Shown here one piece after another: positions 14,548 to 23,295 of a stretch of DNA of 33,426 nt (positions are counted from its first letter, which is position 1; the number at the start of each line of letters is the position of its first letter). Both the position numbers and the translations under genes were made by a program. The DNA is from CAZCGA01 sp964498075 (GTDB lineage: Bacteria; Desulfobacterota; Binatia; HRBIN30). The notes beneath the pieces are model-generated. The model was not told the DNA's origin and searched no databases. It worked only from the letters and a program-made list of their open reading frames with translations. The DNA lies in the NCBI GenBank assembly GCA_964498075.1, contig CAZCGA010000066.1, positions 1-33,426 on the forward strand, read 5' to 3'.

Positions 14548-17223
14548 GTGCACCAACGGGTTCCGAAGGCGACCAGCCGTTCGACCGGCCCGCGGACGCT
14601 GTCGTGGGCCGCCGGAGCCTTGGTTCCGCTCTGGCTCGCTTCCGCCGCCGCCGCGCTCCCTGGCGACAGCAATCACGATGGGCGAGTGTCGCCGGCGGAC
14701 CTCACCGCCCTGGAGCGCATCTTGGACGACTCCACCGCCCTCCCGAACGAGGAGGCCGACGCCGATCAGGACGGCTTCATCACATCGCGGGATCTGGCCG
14801 CCACCATCGCGATCGCCTTCGGCGAAGTCGTGGCAGCTCCAACGCCACTCGCCACGCCCACCGCGACGGCATCCGCGCCACCCTCGCCAACACCGACCGC
14901 GACGCGGACCGCCTCGCCGGCACCGACGCCAACGGCGACGGCGAGCGCAACCGTAGGAGCCTCCCCCGCGCCGAGCCCTACGCAATCAAGCACGCCGACC
15001 CTCATGCCACCGTCGCCGACACCGACCGGAACGCACACGCCCAGCGCGACCGCTTCGACCATACCGACACCGACCCCGACGCTCACCGCAACGCGGACAT
15101 CATCTCCATCCGCGACACCCATCCACACCGCGACCACCACGCCGGTCACGACGCCCGGAGACAGCGGCGTGGCCAGGTCGGTGGCCGGCGGCGTGGTAAG
15201 CGTCGCCAACGGCATGGCCGCGATTCCATCCGTAGTCACGGCGCTCGTCAGCGGCCTCAAGTTTGCCAGCGCGGCAGCGCTCGGCGCCGCGGCGTCCGAC
15301 GGTGGTGCCGCCGGCACCTGCCCTCTGGGTGGCACGGCCACGCGTAGCTGTCAGTCGACGACCACGTTGGTCATCACGCTCAAAGACGGCTGTGAGGTCG
15401 CGACGTCTACCGGTTCGGTGACCCTGGAGGGCACGATCACCCTGACCGGAAGCGGCTTCTGTCCCCTGGTGCTTCCGCCGTGGAACGCCGTCGTGGACGT
15501 TGTGGCGAAGTTCAAGGATGCGGGGACGACGCGGTTGACGACCGGGGCGAATCTGACCGCCCGCATCGATCCGGATCTGGGCGGGGACTGCAAGGCGACC
15601 GGGGCCACTCTGAACATGCTGCACGGCACGCTCCACACCGAGTTTGCCGCCGGCGCGACTGTGATGGTCGAGTTCAACGGCACCGACCTGGTCGTCACCG
15701 TGTCCGCGTTCATTCCGCAGCAGTGCGTACCGGTGAACTACTCGCTCACCTTCGATGGTCCGGCGACCGTCACCACCTCGCCTGGCGGCGCGGGCGGATC
15801 CGCTGCCGCGAGCCAGCCGCTTCTGGTGAGCCTCGACGCGTTCACGCTGACGCAGGATAGCAGCAAGGATCCAACCGAGACGCTGATGAAGGGCAGCATC
15901 GCTTCGACCTGCTTCGGCGGTACGGTGAGCTTGGAAACGCCACCGGCGTCCCCGTTGATGCAGGTGGTCGGCGAACCCTGCCCGTCCGGCGGCGACATCA
16001 CCATCACAGCGCCGCCCGGCCAGCCGTCAATCCACTACCTTGCGAGCCAGATGGTCGAGGTCGGCGACCTCACATTCCCGTCCTGCCTTGCGCAAGAGCT
16101 GCAAGCGTGCACGGTGCCGAGTGCGCCGACGGCTACCTCGACCGCTTCGGCAACCCGCAGCGTTGCGGCCACGCCTCCGCCGTCCGCCACATCGACGGCA
16201 ACGCCGTCGCGCACGCCGGCCGCCGGGGAATCTCCCGCCCCCACCGCAACCCCGAGCAAGACGCCGTCGGGCACGCCGTCGTCGGTGATTTCGTCCACCC
16301 CAACCACGTCGCCGGCGCCGACGTCATTACACGCCCCAACGCTCTCGCCGACCGCGACCGCAACGCTCAGTCCGAGCCCGACGGCAACGACCACGCTGTT
16401 CCAGGGCACCTACTGCGATACACTTTCAACCCCAGCTTTCATTCCCGACGACAACGTGTCCGGCATCAACAATACGATCACCATCGCCGACACGGCGACG
16501 ATCGCTGATCTCAACGTTCGGCTGGATGTCGCCCACACGTTTGTTGGCGACCTGAAGGTCAATCTGACGCATGTCGACACCGGCACCCAACTCCTGCTCA
16601 TCAACCGCCCAGGCCGACCGGCGTCCCAGTTTGGCTGCAGTGGAGATGATATCTCGTGCGTCCTCGACGACGCAGGCGGACGCGCGGTGCACGACGTCTG
16701 CGCTCCTTCGTCGGCACTGTCGGCCACCATCGCCGGGCGCGTCAAGCCCGAGAGCCTGCTCAGCGTATTCAACGGGGAGAGCATTGCGGGGATGTGGCGC
16801 TTGAATGTCTCCGACAACGACCCGCAGGTCACGGGCAGCCTATTGGGCTGGTGCCTGCAGCTGAACGCCGCACCGCCAACCGATCCCGTGGTGACCAGCT
16901 TCACCTGCAACGGCGACACGAGCTGCACCCTCACCACAAATCAGCCGTTCGCGCTCTCGTTCAGCTATACGGCCCCCGGCGGCAACGCCGACGGGTGGCG
17001 GATCATCGTGCGCCGCGACGACGGGATCACCTTCGACGCGGGACAGGGCGTCATTGCACCACCGAACGCGGGCGGCACGATTCAGGTGTCGTCCGGAGGC
17101 TTTACCTGTTCGGGCGGGGGGTGCCCCGAGAACACCTACGAGTACGCACTAATCGTCACCGACAGTAGTGGGGAGGAGAGCGACCCCGTCAATGTGGAGG
17201 TGCGGCTCCTCGCGACTCCGTGA
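14548..17223 (+). CDS. Secreted multidomain protein: dockerin, T/P-rich linkers, P domain
   Basis: 891 aa from GTG 14548, chosen because AGGAG lies 5 bases upstream and it directly precedes a signal peptide (LSWAAGALVPLWLASAAA, cleavage near residue 36). Immediately after is a type I dockerin-like pair of calcium loops, DSNHDGRVSPADL and DADQDGFITSRDL. A Thr/Pro/Ala-rich linker (about 100-200) leads to a Cys-containing beta-rich domain (about 270-510). A second T/P-rich linker (about 520-620) precedes a proprotein-convertase P domain (NVSGINNTITI, HTFVGDLKVNLTH, VFNGESIAGMWRLNVSD). A final Cys-rich beta domain ends the protein. It is probably an extracellular or surface adhesion/structural protein; no catalytic domain is recognised. 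An N-terminal dockerin is unusual, because dockerins usually sit at the C-terminus. Confidence 0.85.
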   Translation: MHQRVPKATSRSTGPRTLSWAAGALVPLWLASAAAALPGDSNHDGRVSPADLTALERILDDSTALPNEEADADQDGFITSRDLAATIAIAFGEVVAAPTPLATPTATASAPPSPTPTATRTASPAPTPTATASATVGASPAPSPTQSSTPTLMPPSPTPTGTHTPSATASTIPTPTPTLTATRTSSPSATPIHTATTTPVTTPGDSGVARSVAGGVVSVANGMAAIPSVVTALVSGLKFASAAALGAAASDGGAAGTCPLGGTATRSCQSTTTLVITLKDGCEVATSTGSVTLEGTITLTGSGFCPLVLPPWNAVVDVVAKFKDAGTTRLTTGANLTARIDPDLGGDCKATGATLNMLHGTLHTEFAAGATVMVEFNGTDLVVTVSAFIPQQCVPVNYSLTFDGPATVTTSPGGAGGSAAASQPLLVSLDAFTLTQDSSKDPTETLMKGSIASTCFGGTVSLETPPASPLMQVVGEPCPSGGDITITAPPGQPSIHYLASQMVEVGDLTFPSCLAQELQACTVPSAPTATSTASATRSVAATPPPSATSTATPSRTPAAGESPAPTATPSKTPSGTPSSVISSTPTTSPAPTSLHAPTLSPTATATLSPSPTATTTLFQGTYCDTLSTPAFIPDDNVSGINNTITIADTATIADLNVRLDVAHTFVGDLKVNLTHVDTGTQLLLINRPGRPASQFGCSGDDISCVLDDAGGRAVHDVCAPSSALSATIAGRVKPESLLSVFNGESIAGMWRLNVSDNDPQVTGSLLGWCLQLNAAPPTDPVVTSFTCNGDTSCTLTTNQPFALSFSYTAPGGNADGWRIIVRRDDGITFDAGQGVIAPPNAGGTIQVSSGGFTCSGGGCPENTYEYALIVTDSSGEESDPVNVEVRLLATP

Positions 17224-17283
17224 TATCTCCACGGCTACCAAGTGTTCGCCATTCTTGGCTCTGATCGGTTGGCGCCTCGACGG

Positions 17284-17745
17284 TCAGGGTTGGCCTTCGA
17301 TCTCGATCAATGCGGCGCGGACGCGCTCCGCGACAGCCCGTTGCTCTCGAAACCTGACTTGCGTGGGGCGACGACTCATGCGCTCGTCGTCACCCACGAA
17401 TCGCGGAATGACATGCAGATGGAAGTGGAAGACCTCTTGTCCGCCCGCCGGCTCGTTGTGCTGCCGTACGGTGATGCCATCGGCTGCGAACGCTCGCTTG
17501 ACGCCACGTGCGACGCGCGCCGCCATGATGAGGATCGGGCCGGCCAGTTCATCGGGGAGGTCGTACAGATTGGTGACGTGGCGGTGCGGGATGATCAACG
17601 TGTGTCCGGAGTTCAAGGGCAGCGGGCTGATGAACGCCAGGACCTCCGGGGTGCGCGCCACTAAGGCGCAGGGCACCTCGTCCGCGGCGACCCGGCACAA
17701 GATGCACGCGTCGTCATTCCCGAACTGCCCCAGCGCATCGGCCAT
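17284..17745 (-). CDS. HIT family hydrolase
   Basis: 153 aa from ATG 17745; a longer frame to 17802 adds non-conserved residues. Contains the zinc-like CILC motif (about residues 14-17), the substrate loop LPLNSGHTLIIPHRHV, and the histidine triad HFHLHVIPR. HIT proteins hydrolyse nucleoside phosphoramidates or dinucleoside polyphosphates. Convergent with the dockerin gene, 60 bases apart. It lies downstream of the Hsp70-like gene on the same strand, about 100 bases apart. Confidence 0.95.
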   Translation of the reverse strand: MADALGQFGNDDACILCRVAADEVPCALVARTPEVLAFISPLPLNSGHTLIIPHRHVTNLYDLPDELAGPILIMAARVARGVKRAFAADGITVRQHNEPAGGQEVFHFHLHVIPRFVGDDERMSRRPTQVRFREQRAVAERVRAALIEIEGQP

Positions 17746-17843
17746 ACCGTAACCTGAGGGGGGCCAACGTAGCACGCAGGCTGCGGCGCCGGAAGGTTCC
17801 ACTCTCGTGGAGCGTGGGTCTGTGCGTGCATCGGTATTGCAGG

Positions 17844-19139
17844 TCAGTCGGGCAAGTCGAGGGCGCGCAGGGCCAGGCCCCGCGCGACGGAGGTCAGCTC
17901 GTCGCCGGTGCGGATGCGATCGGCTCCGAAGCGTTCCGCGAAGATGCGACGCACGGCGGGGACGAACGACGAGCCGCCGGTCATGAAGACGCGGTCGACG
18001 TCACCGGGCGCGACGCCCGTGCTCGCCAGCAGACGCTCGAGGCAGGCGCGAAAGTCGTCGAACTCCTCGGCGATCCAGCTCTCAAACTGCTGCCGCGTCA
18101 CCGTCTCCCGAATGCGCACCGGCGGATCGTTGAACTCGAAGCGGCTCGACTCGGCGTACGACAGCTCCATCTTCGTACGCTCCACCGAGCGATACAGATG
18201 AAACCCGAGGTCGTAGTCGATGAGGTGGATCAGCGCATCGATCTTGGCGGGTTCCAGGGACTGCGCGCGCAGGTCCTGCAACGTCCGCATGGTCTCACGC
18301 GACTTCAGCAGCGACAGGTGATGCCAGCGCTCCAGCTTGGAGAAGATCCACGACGGAAAAGGAAGGATCTGCCCGAAAATCGTGCGATACCGTGAGCCCA
18401 AGCCGAGGCGCGGTACGACCAAGTGACGCACGATGCGGCTGTCGAAGGCGTCGCCGGCAACCGCCACGCCGTCCGTCCCGAGGATGTCGCGCGGCGACCG
18501 GCCACGCCGACGTACGCCGGGACCGACGTGCATCAGGCAGAAGTCGCTGGTGCCGCCGCCGAAGTCGGCGATCAGAATCACCTCGTCATGGTCGAGCATG
18601 CTTTCGTAGTGATAAGCGGCGCCGACGGGCTCGTACTCGAATACCACCTCGTCGAAGCCGCCATGCTGCAACGCCACGCGCAGGCGCTGCACTGCGGCCG
18701 CGTCGTCGTCCGCGTCGTGCGCCCCGGAGAAGCGTACCGGACGTCCCACGACGACCGTGTGGCCGAGGTCGCCGAACTGTGCCTCGGCACCGGCCTGGAG
18801 CGCGCGGATCGCGCCGGCGATCAGATCTTCCAGCGAGAACACTGTGCCCAGAATGCTCGTCGAGGAGAACAAGCGGCTCGCCAGAAACGACTTCATCGAC
18901 TGCAGCAGCCGGCCGGCACCGTCCGACTGCAGGTACGCGTCGATGGCCTGATTGCCGACGAAGGGAACCGGACGCCGCTGCGGGTCGAGGCTTTCCGGAT
19001 GGAAGAAGAGGATGGAACGGAACGTATTCGTCGTACCGCTGCGGCTGGAGAACTGCGCGAGCGCAACGCTCCGGTCCGGACGGGCCACGGCGATGGCACT
19101 GTTCGTCGTTCCGAAGTCGAGCCCGACGTGTGACGGCAT
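17844..19139 (-). CDS. Hsp70-like ATPase without substrate-binding domain (YegD-like)
   Basis: 431 aa from ATG 19139. Actin/Hsp70 nucleotide-binding motifs are intact: GLDFGTTNSAIAVARPD (phosphate 1), ILIADFGGGTSDF (phosphate 2), and VFMTGGSSFVPAVRRIF (adenosine). The protein stops at the end of the ATPase domain, with no C-terminal beta substrate-binding domain or lid, as in YegD-type proteins. A helical insertion at about 250-330 is rich in Trp and Arg. The role is unknown in general; it may act as an ATP-dependent scaffold. It is divergent from dinB, 160 bases apart. Confidence 0.93.
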   Translation of the reverse strand: MPSHVGLDFGTTNSAIAVARPDRSVALAQFSSRSGTTNTFRSILFFHPESLDPQRRPVPFVGNQAIDAYLQSDGAGRLLQSMKSFLASRLFSSTSILGTVFSLEDLIAGAIRALQAGAEAQFGDLGHTVVVGRPVRFSGAHDADDDAAAVQRLRVALQHGGFDEVVFEYEPVGAAYHYESMLDHDEVILIADFGGGTSDFCLMHVGPGVRRRGRSPRDILGTDGVAVAGDAFDSRIVRHLVVPRLGLGSRYRTIFGQILPFPSWIFSKLERWHHLSLLKSRETMRTLQDLRAQSLEPAKIDALIHLIDYDLGFHLYRSVERTKMELSYAESSRFEFNDPPVRIRETVTRQQFESWIAEEFDDFRACLERLLASTGVAPGDVDRVFMTGGSSFVPAVRRIFAERFGADRIRTGDELTSVARGLALRALDLPD

Positions 19140-19301
19140 ACCGTTTCGTGGAGGGCGCAACCCTACTGTGCGCGCGCCGCAGGTGCAAGGTCCGCGGATG
19201 CATCCCGCGGATGCGTGGCCATCACCGGCGAATGAATTCCCCGGACACGACGCTTCGCGCCATGCTTGTCGCTACGCTCGCGGCGCGCCACAATTGCCAT
19301 C

Positions 19302-20528
19302 ATGTCCGGCCCCGCACCGAGCATACTGCACGCCGACATGGACGCGTTCTACGCCGCGGTCGAGCAGCACGACCATCCGGAGCTGCGCGGCAAGCCGGTG
19401 ATCGTCGGCGGCCGCAGCAATCGCGGTGTGGTGCTGACGGCGTCGTACGAAGCGCGCGTGTATAGCGTACACTCGGCGATGCCGGCGGTGCACGCGCGCC
19501 GGCTCTGCCCCGACGGGATCTTCGTCCCGCCGCGGATGTCGCGCTACGCTGAGGTGGCGGCGCAGATCCGTGCGGTGTTCGAGGAGTTCACGCCCCTGGT
19601 CGAGCCGCTGTCGCTCGACGAAGCGTTCCTCGACGTGACCGGATCGCTGCGGCTGTTTGGCGGCGCGCGCGCCATCGGCGAGCAATTGAGGCAACGCGTC
19701 CGCGCAGTCACCGGCCTGACCGTGTCCGTGGGCATCGGCCCAACGAAGATGATCGCCAAGATCGCCAGCGCGATGTGCAAGCCGGACGGCTTGCTGGAGG
19801 TGAAGCCCGAGGAGGCGGAGCAATTCCTCCGACCGCTCGATGTGAATCAGCTGTGGGGAGTCGGCCCGACGACGCACGCACAGCTGGCAAAGCGGGGGAT
19901 CACCACGATCGGGGCGCTGGCGGATGCAGACCCGGCGTTCCTGGAGCGGCGCTTCGGAAGTCTCGGGGTCGCCCTCCGAGAGCTGGCGCACGGGCGTGAC
20001 GGTCGTGTGGTCGATCCCGAACGGCAGCGCAAGTCGTACGGTGAGGAGCAAACCTTCGACCGCGATCTGCGCGACGGCGCGGCGATCCGTCGCATGATCG
20101 GCGCGCACGCCGAGTCGGTGGCGCGCCGCCTGCGTGCCGACGGCTGCCGCGGACGTACGGTCACCCTCAAGCTCAAGCTGGCGCAGCGGATCGGTCCCGG
20201 CAAGTACCCGGTGCTGACGCGCCGCCTGACACTACCGGCGCCGGTTGATGATGGCAAGTCGATCAGCGAAGCCGCGCTCGCCCTGTGGAGTGCCGTGCAG
20301 GCCGGAAAGACGGTGCGGCTCATCGGTGTCTCAGTCAGTGGCATCGACGGCGAGCCGGGGCAGCTGCCGCTCTTTCCGTCCACCGAGTTGCGGCGGCGGT
20401 CGGCGTTGAACCGGGCGGTCGACCAGCTCGCGGAGCGCTTCGGTGACGACGTGGTGACCCGCGCCGATCTCTCGGGGAAGCCCACGCGCCGCCGCGGCCA
20501 GGTTGTACCCGTCACGCCGCGGCGCTGA
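19302..20528 (+). CDS. dinB: DNA polymerase IV (Y-family)
   Basis: 408 aa from ATG 19302. Catalytic acidic residues in ILHADMDAFYAAVEQ and SLDEAFLDVT. Nucleotide-binding YSVHSAMP, then LTVSVGIGPTKMIAKIAS, helix-hairpin-helix WGVGPTTHAQLAKRGITTIG, and a C-terminal little-finger domain. A translesion polymerase in which the beta-clamp peptide may be the GQLPLFP segment. No LexA-like box (CTG-N10-CAG) is visible upstream. Its last 17 bases overlap the end of the converging MFS gene. Confidence 0.97.
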   Translation: MSGPAPSILHADMDAFYAAVEQHDHPELRGKPVIVGGRSNRGVVLTASYEARVYSVHSAMPAVHARRLCPDGIFVPPRMSRYAEVAAQIRAVFEEFTPLVEPLSLDEAFLDVTGSLRLFGGARAIGEQLRQRVRAVTGLTVSVGIGPTKMIAKIASAMCKPDGLLEVKPEEAEQFLRPLDVNQLWGVGPTTHAQLAKRGITTIGALADADPAFLERRFGSLGVALRELAHGRDGRVVDPERQRKSYGEEQTFDRDLRDGAAIRRMIGAHAESVARRLRADGCRGRTVTLKLKLAQRIGPGKYPVLTRRLTLPAPVDDGKSISEAALALWSAVQAGKTVRLIGVSVSGIDGEPGQLPLFPSTELRRRSALNRAVDQLAERFGDDVVTRADLSGKPTRRRGQVVPVTPRR

Positions 20529-21816
20529 TTCGTGCGTCGACCCGATAGCGCGGCGACCTCTGCAGCAACAGCCAAGCGCTTCCCGGCAGAAAGCAGAGCG
20601 CGCCCAGCAGCGCCGCCAGGGTGCGTGGATCGACACCCAGAGTATCCAGGGCCCAGCCGGTGAGGACGTTCGAGATCGTCAGGCCCAGCGTCAGCACCGC
20701 CAGCTCCGCGGCGAAGACGCGACCGCGCAGCGCATCGGGAACCAGCATCTGCAGCAGCGTCGTGCTGAAGACCCACAACGTGCTGCCCCCCATGTGCGCG
20801 ATGGCAAGAACGATCGCCGCAACCGGCAGGCTGGTGACGGCTGCGAAGACCAGGTACAGCCCCCCGGCGACGAAGAAGCCGGCGCCGATGCCGCGCGCCA
20901 TCTGCGGTGGCGTGGTGCCGATCAAGCGCCGGGCGAAGATCGGACCGAGCGCCGTGCCGATGCCCCGCGCCATGGCCAGCAGACCGATGCCGGCCGCGGC
21001 GCTCCCCCAGAGTGGGTAGATGCGTTCGCCGAAGATGCTGTGCAGCAAGATCAGCCCGCCCGCCGATGACCAGCCGGCCTTCACCAGCACAACGCTGGCA
21101 ACCGGCGGATGGTGGCGCAGGTAGCGCGCGCCCTCGACCAGATCCGCCAGACCGAGCATCGCCCACCAGCCGACGCGTTGCGCCGATGCGCGGACGCTCG
21201 CCGGCAGTGTGATACCCGCGATCAGCCAGGCAGAGGCGGCGAAGCTCAGCGCATCGAGCACGAAGGCGGCACGCCAGCCCGCCACCGCGGTGATGAACCC
21301 GCCGAGCGCCGAACCCGCGCCGAGGCTCACGGACCACGTCACCGCTCCCAGCGTGTTGGCGACGATCAGTTCATCCGGTCTCGTGACGTTCGGAATCGAG
21401 GCGGTCCGGGCCGGCTCGAAGAATGCGGTGAGGCTGACGACCACCGCAACCACCAGGTAGCTGATCCATACCTGATCGGCCCGCCGTACCAGGAGCAAGC
21501 CCAGGATGGCGACGGCACGACCCACGTCGGCGGCAACCATGACGTGTTTGCGGTTCAGGCGGTCCACCACCACCCCGGCGAGCGGGCCGATGCAGAACGT
21601 CGGCAGGAAGCGCGCCACCAGCATGGTGGCGACCACGGTACCCGAGCCCGTGAGTGTCAGCAGCAGCGTCAGCAGGGCAACGTAGTCGAGCCAGTCACCC
21701 ACCTGACTGACCACCTGCCCTAGCCACAGCCGGCGGAAGTTGCGGTTGCGTCGCAGCAGGGTGACGTACCCCAGCGGCCCGGCGGACGTGGCCGCGATGT
21801 CCGGTTCCATGGTCAT
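20512..21816 (-). CDS. MFS transporter (EntS-like exporter family)
   Basis: 434 aa with about 12 hydrophobic helices. The opening LGYVTLLRRNRNFRRLWLGQ and VSQVGDWLDYVALL are typical of the MFS_3/EntS-like efflux family. GPLAGVVVDRLNRKHVM is the conserved loop 2-3 motif, and FFEPARTASIPNV is also characteristic. It is probably a drug/siderophore-type proton antiporter of unknown substrate. Start ATG 21816, with a second Met two codons later. Converges on dinB with a 17-base overlap. Divergent from the small secreted protein gene. Confidence 0.93.
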   Translation of the reverse strand: MTMEPDIAATSAGPLGYVTLLRRNRNFRRLWLGQVVSQVGDWLDYVALLTLLLTLTGSGTVVATMLVARFLPTFCIGPLAGVVVDRLNRKHVMVAADVGRAVAILGLLLVRRADQVWISYLVVAVVVSLTAFFEPARTASIPNVTRPDELIVANTLGAVTWSVSLGAGSALGGFITAVAGWRAAFVLDALSFAASAWLIAGITLPASVRASAQRVGWWAMLGLADLVEGARYLRHHPPVASVVLVKAGWSSAGGLILLHSIFGERIYPLWGSAAAGIGLLAMARGIGTALGPIFARRLIGTTPPQMARGIGAGFFVAGGLYLVFAAVTSLPVAAIVLAIAHMGGSTLWVFSTTLLQMLVPDALRGRVFAAELAVLTLGLTISNVLTGWALDTLGVDPRTLAALLGALCFLPGSAWLLLQRSPRYRVDARISAAA

Positions 21817-21949
21817 GGTCAGCCTGCGTGTCGTACTCCGTCGCCGGTACCGGCCGCAAGGCGATCTATTCGAGCACGGAATGCGAGGGGCGGAGACACG
21901 AGAAAATTTTTCGATATCAATGCATGCCCCCGGGGCCTACAATGCAGTT

Positions 21950-22312
21950 GTGAGCATTCTACAGCGAGCTCATCGAGCTACACCGCAACGGTCCTTCCGC
22001 TCTCGACAAACACCACTCACCTCGCTGTGCACGGCCGTCATGATCGCCGCCGCGCTGTTGCTGTCTGGCGGGACCAGCCGGGCGGAGTCGTTTCGGAAGC
22101 AGTCGAGTCTGATGCTCAACGGCGGCAACGAGGCAGGCTTCACACTCGGGGACTTGCTGCAGCTCCAGATCTGGCAGATCGTCACCCACCCGCTCACGAC
22201 GTCGCCGCTCGATCAGGTGAACGAAGCCGTGCACAAGCCGCCGCAGCGCGGCCTGCAGTTCGAGCTGCTCACCCCCGGCGACTTCGGCGCGACCGTTCAC
22301 TACCGCTGGTAG
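21950..22312 (+). CDS. Small secreted protein, unknown
   Basis: About 120 aa if GTG 21950 is used; the upstream sequence is AT-rich and non-coding. An N-terminal basic region is followed by a signal-like segment (LCTAVMIAAALLLSGGTSRA) and a mature part of about 75 residues. The mature part includes ESFRKQSSLMLNGGNEAG and ends FGATVHYRW, suggesting a beta-strand-ending exported protein. TACAAT at 21938-21943 would place a transcription start almost at the GTG, which hints at a leaderless message. Start and function are uncertain. It precedes the dehalogenase gene by 76 bases. Confidence 0.55.
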   Translation: MSILQRAHRATPQRSFRSRQTPLTSLCTAVMIAAALLLSGGTSRAESFRKQSSLMLNGGNEAGFTLGDLLQLQIWQIVTHPLTTSPLDQVNEAVHKPPQRGLQFELLTPGDFGATVHYRW

Positions 22313-22328
22313 TCTCCGTTCCCCTCGA

Positions 22329-22345
22329 TTGCGCTAGCAGCGCAA
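22329..22345. repeat. Short stem-loop between secreted protein and dehalogenase
   Basis: TTGCGCT and AGCGCAA pair across a 3-base loop (AGC), 16 bases after the stop at 22312. No T-tract follows, so it is a weak attenuator or processing candidate. Confidence 0.3.
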
Positions 22346-22388
22346 CAACAGCTACGGTACGCCCATCCTTCAGGAGGGGGGAAGTGTC

Positions 22389-23282
22389 ATGGAAGCTGTC
22401 CGCACGCCCGACGAACGCTTCGCCAAGTTGCCCGGCTACCCGTTTGCGCCGCACTACGTCGAGGTCGAAGGGCTGCGCATTCACTACGTCGACGAAGGCC
22501 CGCGCGCCGCGGCGCCGGTGTTGATGCTGCACGGCGAGCCGTCGTGGTCGTACCTCTACCGCAAGATGATTCCGATCATCGCCGCGGCCGGGCATCGCGC
22601 GGTGGCGCCCGACCTGGTCGGCTTCGGGCGCTCCGACAAGCCGGTACGCCGCGAGGACTACACCTACCAGCACCACGTCGACTGGATGCGCGCCGTGATC
22701 GAGCAGCTCGCACTGCGAGACATCACCCTGGTCTGTCAAGACTGGGGCGGCTTGATCGGCTTGCGCCTGGCCGCCGAGCATCCGGACCGCTTCGCGCGCA
22801 TTGTCGCCGCCAACACCTTCCTGCCCACCGGCGACGTTCCGCTCGGCGAGTCATTCAAGGCGTGGCAGAAGTACTCACAGGAGACGCCGGACTTCCACGT
22901 CGGCGGCATCGTGCGCGGCGGCTGCGTCACCGACCTGCCGGCGGAAGTGATTGCCGCGTATGACGCGCCGTTCCCTGATGATCGCTACAAGGCCGGCGCC
23001 CGTCAGTTTCCCATGCTGGTGCCGACGTCACCGAACGATCCCGCCGCCGCTCCGAACCGCAAAGCCTGGGAGGTGCTGCGCCGCTGGCAGAAGCCGTTCC
23101 TCACGGCGTTCAGCGACATGGACCCGATCACCAAGGGCGCCGATGGCTTGTTGCAGCAATCCGTCCCCGGCGCCAAGGGCCAGGCGCACACCACGATCAC
23201 CGGCGGCGGACATTTCCTGCAAGAGGACAAGGGCGAGGATCTGGCCCGCGTCGTGGTCGACTTCATCGCGCGGACGCGCTGA
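22389..23282 (+). CDS. Haloalkane dehalogenase, subfamily I type
   Basis: 297-aa alpha/beta hydrolase. Oxyanion residues come from HGEPSWSYLY (Glu50, as in DhlA). The nucleophile is Asp118 in VCQDWGG, flanked by the halide-binding Trp119. The acid is Asp245 in FSDMDPITKG and the base His275 in GGGHFLQED. The Asp nucleophile plus HGEPSWS pattern separates it from esterases and epoxide hydrolases. It would convert haloalkanes to alcohol and halide. Start ATG 22389 has a strong AGGAGGG site. The crotonase gene follows 13 bases after its stop, so the two are probably co-transcribed. Confidence 0.92.
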   Translation: MEAVRTPDERFAKLPGYPFAPHYVEVEGLRIHYVDEGPRAAAPVLMLHGEPSWSYLYRKMIPIIAAAGHRAVAPDLVGFGRSDKPVRREDYTYQHHVDWMRAVIEQLALRDITLVCQDWGGLIGLRLAAEHPDRFARIVAANTFLPTGDVPLGESFKAWQKYSQETPDFHVGGIVRGGCVTDLPAEVIAAYDAPFPDDRYKAGARQFPMLVPTSPNDPAAAPNRKAWEVLRRWQKPFLTAFSDMDPITKGADGLLQQSVPGAKGQAHTTITGGGHFLQEDKGEDLARVVVDFIARTR

Positions 23283-23295
23283 GGAGGGCTGCCCG

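Noticed and set aside
13131..14672. 513-codon minus-strand open frame opposite the CoA-transferase gene
   Set aside because: Low-complexity Arg/Ala/His composition; the plus-strand CaiB-type protein explains the region.
14850..16400. CRISPR-like or tandem DNA repeats in the secreted protein
   Set aside because: They are codon-level Thr/Pro/Ala linker repeats without regular spacers.
17224..17283. Terminator between dockerin and HIT genes
   Set aside because: The only pairing (CCAAG/CTTGG) has a long loop and no T-tract.
19190..19216. Direct repeat CGCGGATGC upstream of dinB as SOS operator
   Set aside because: It does not resemble a LexA box and is only two short copies; no supporting symmetry.
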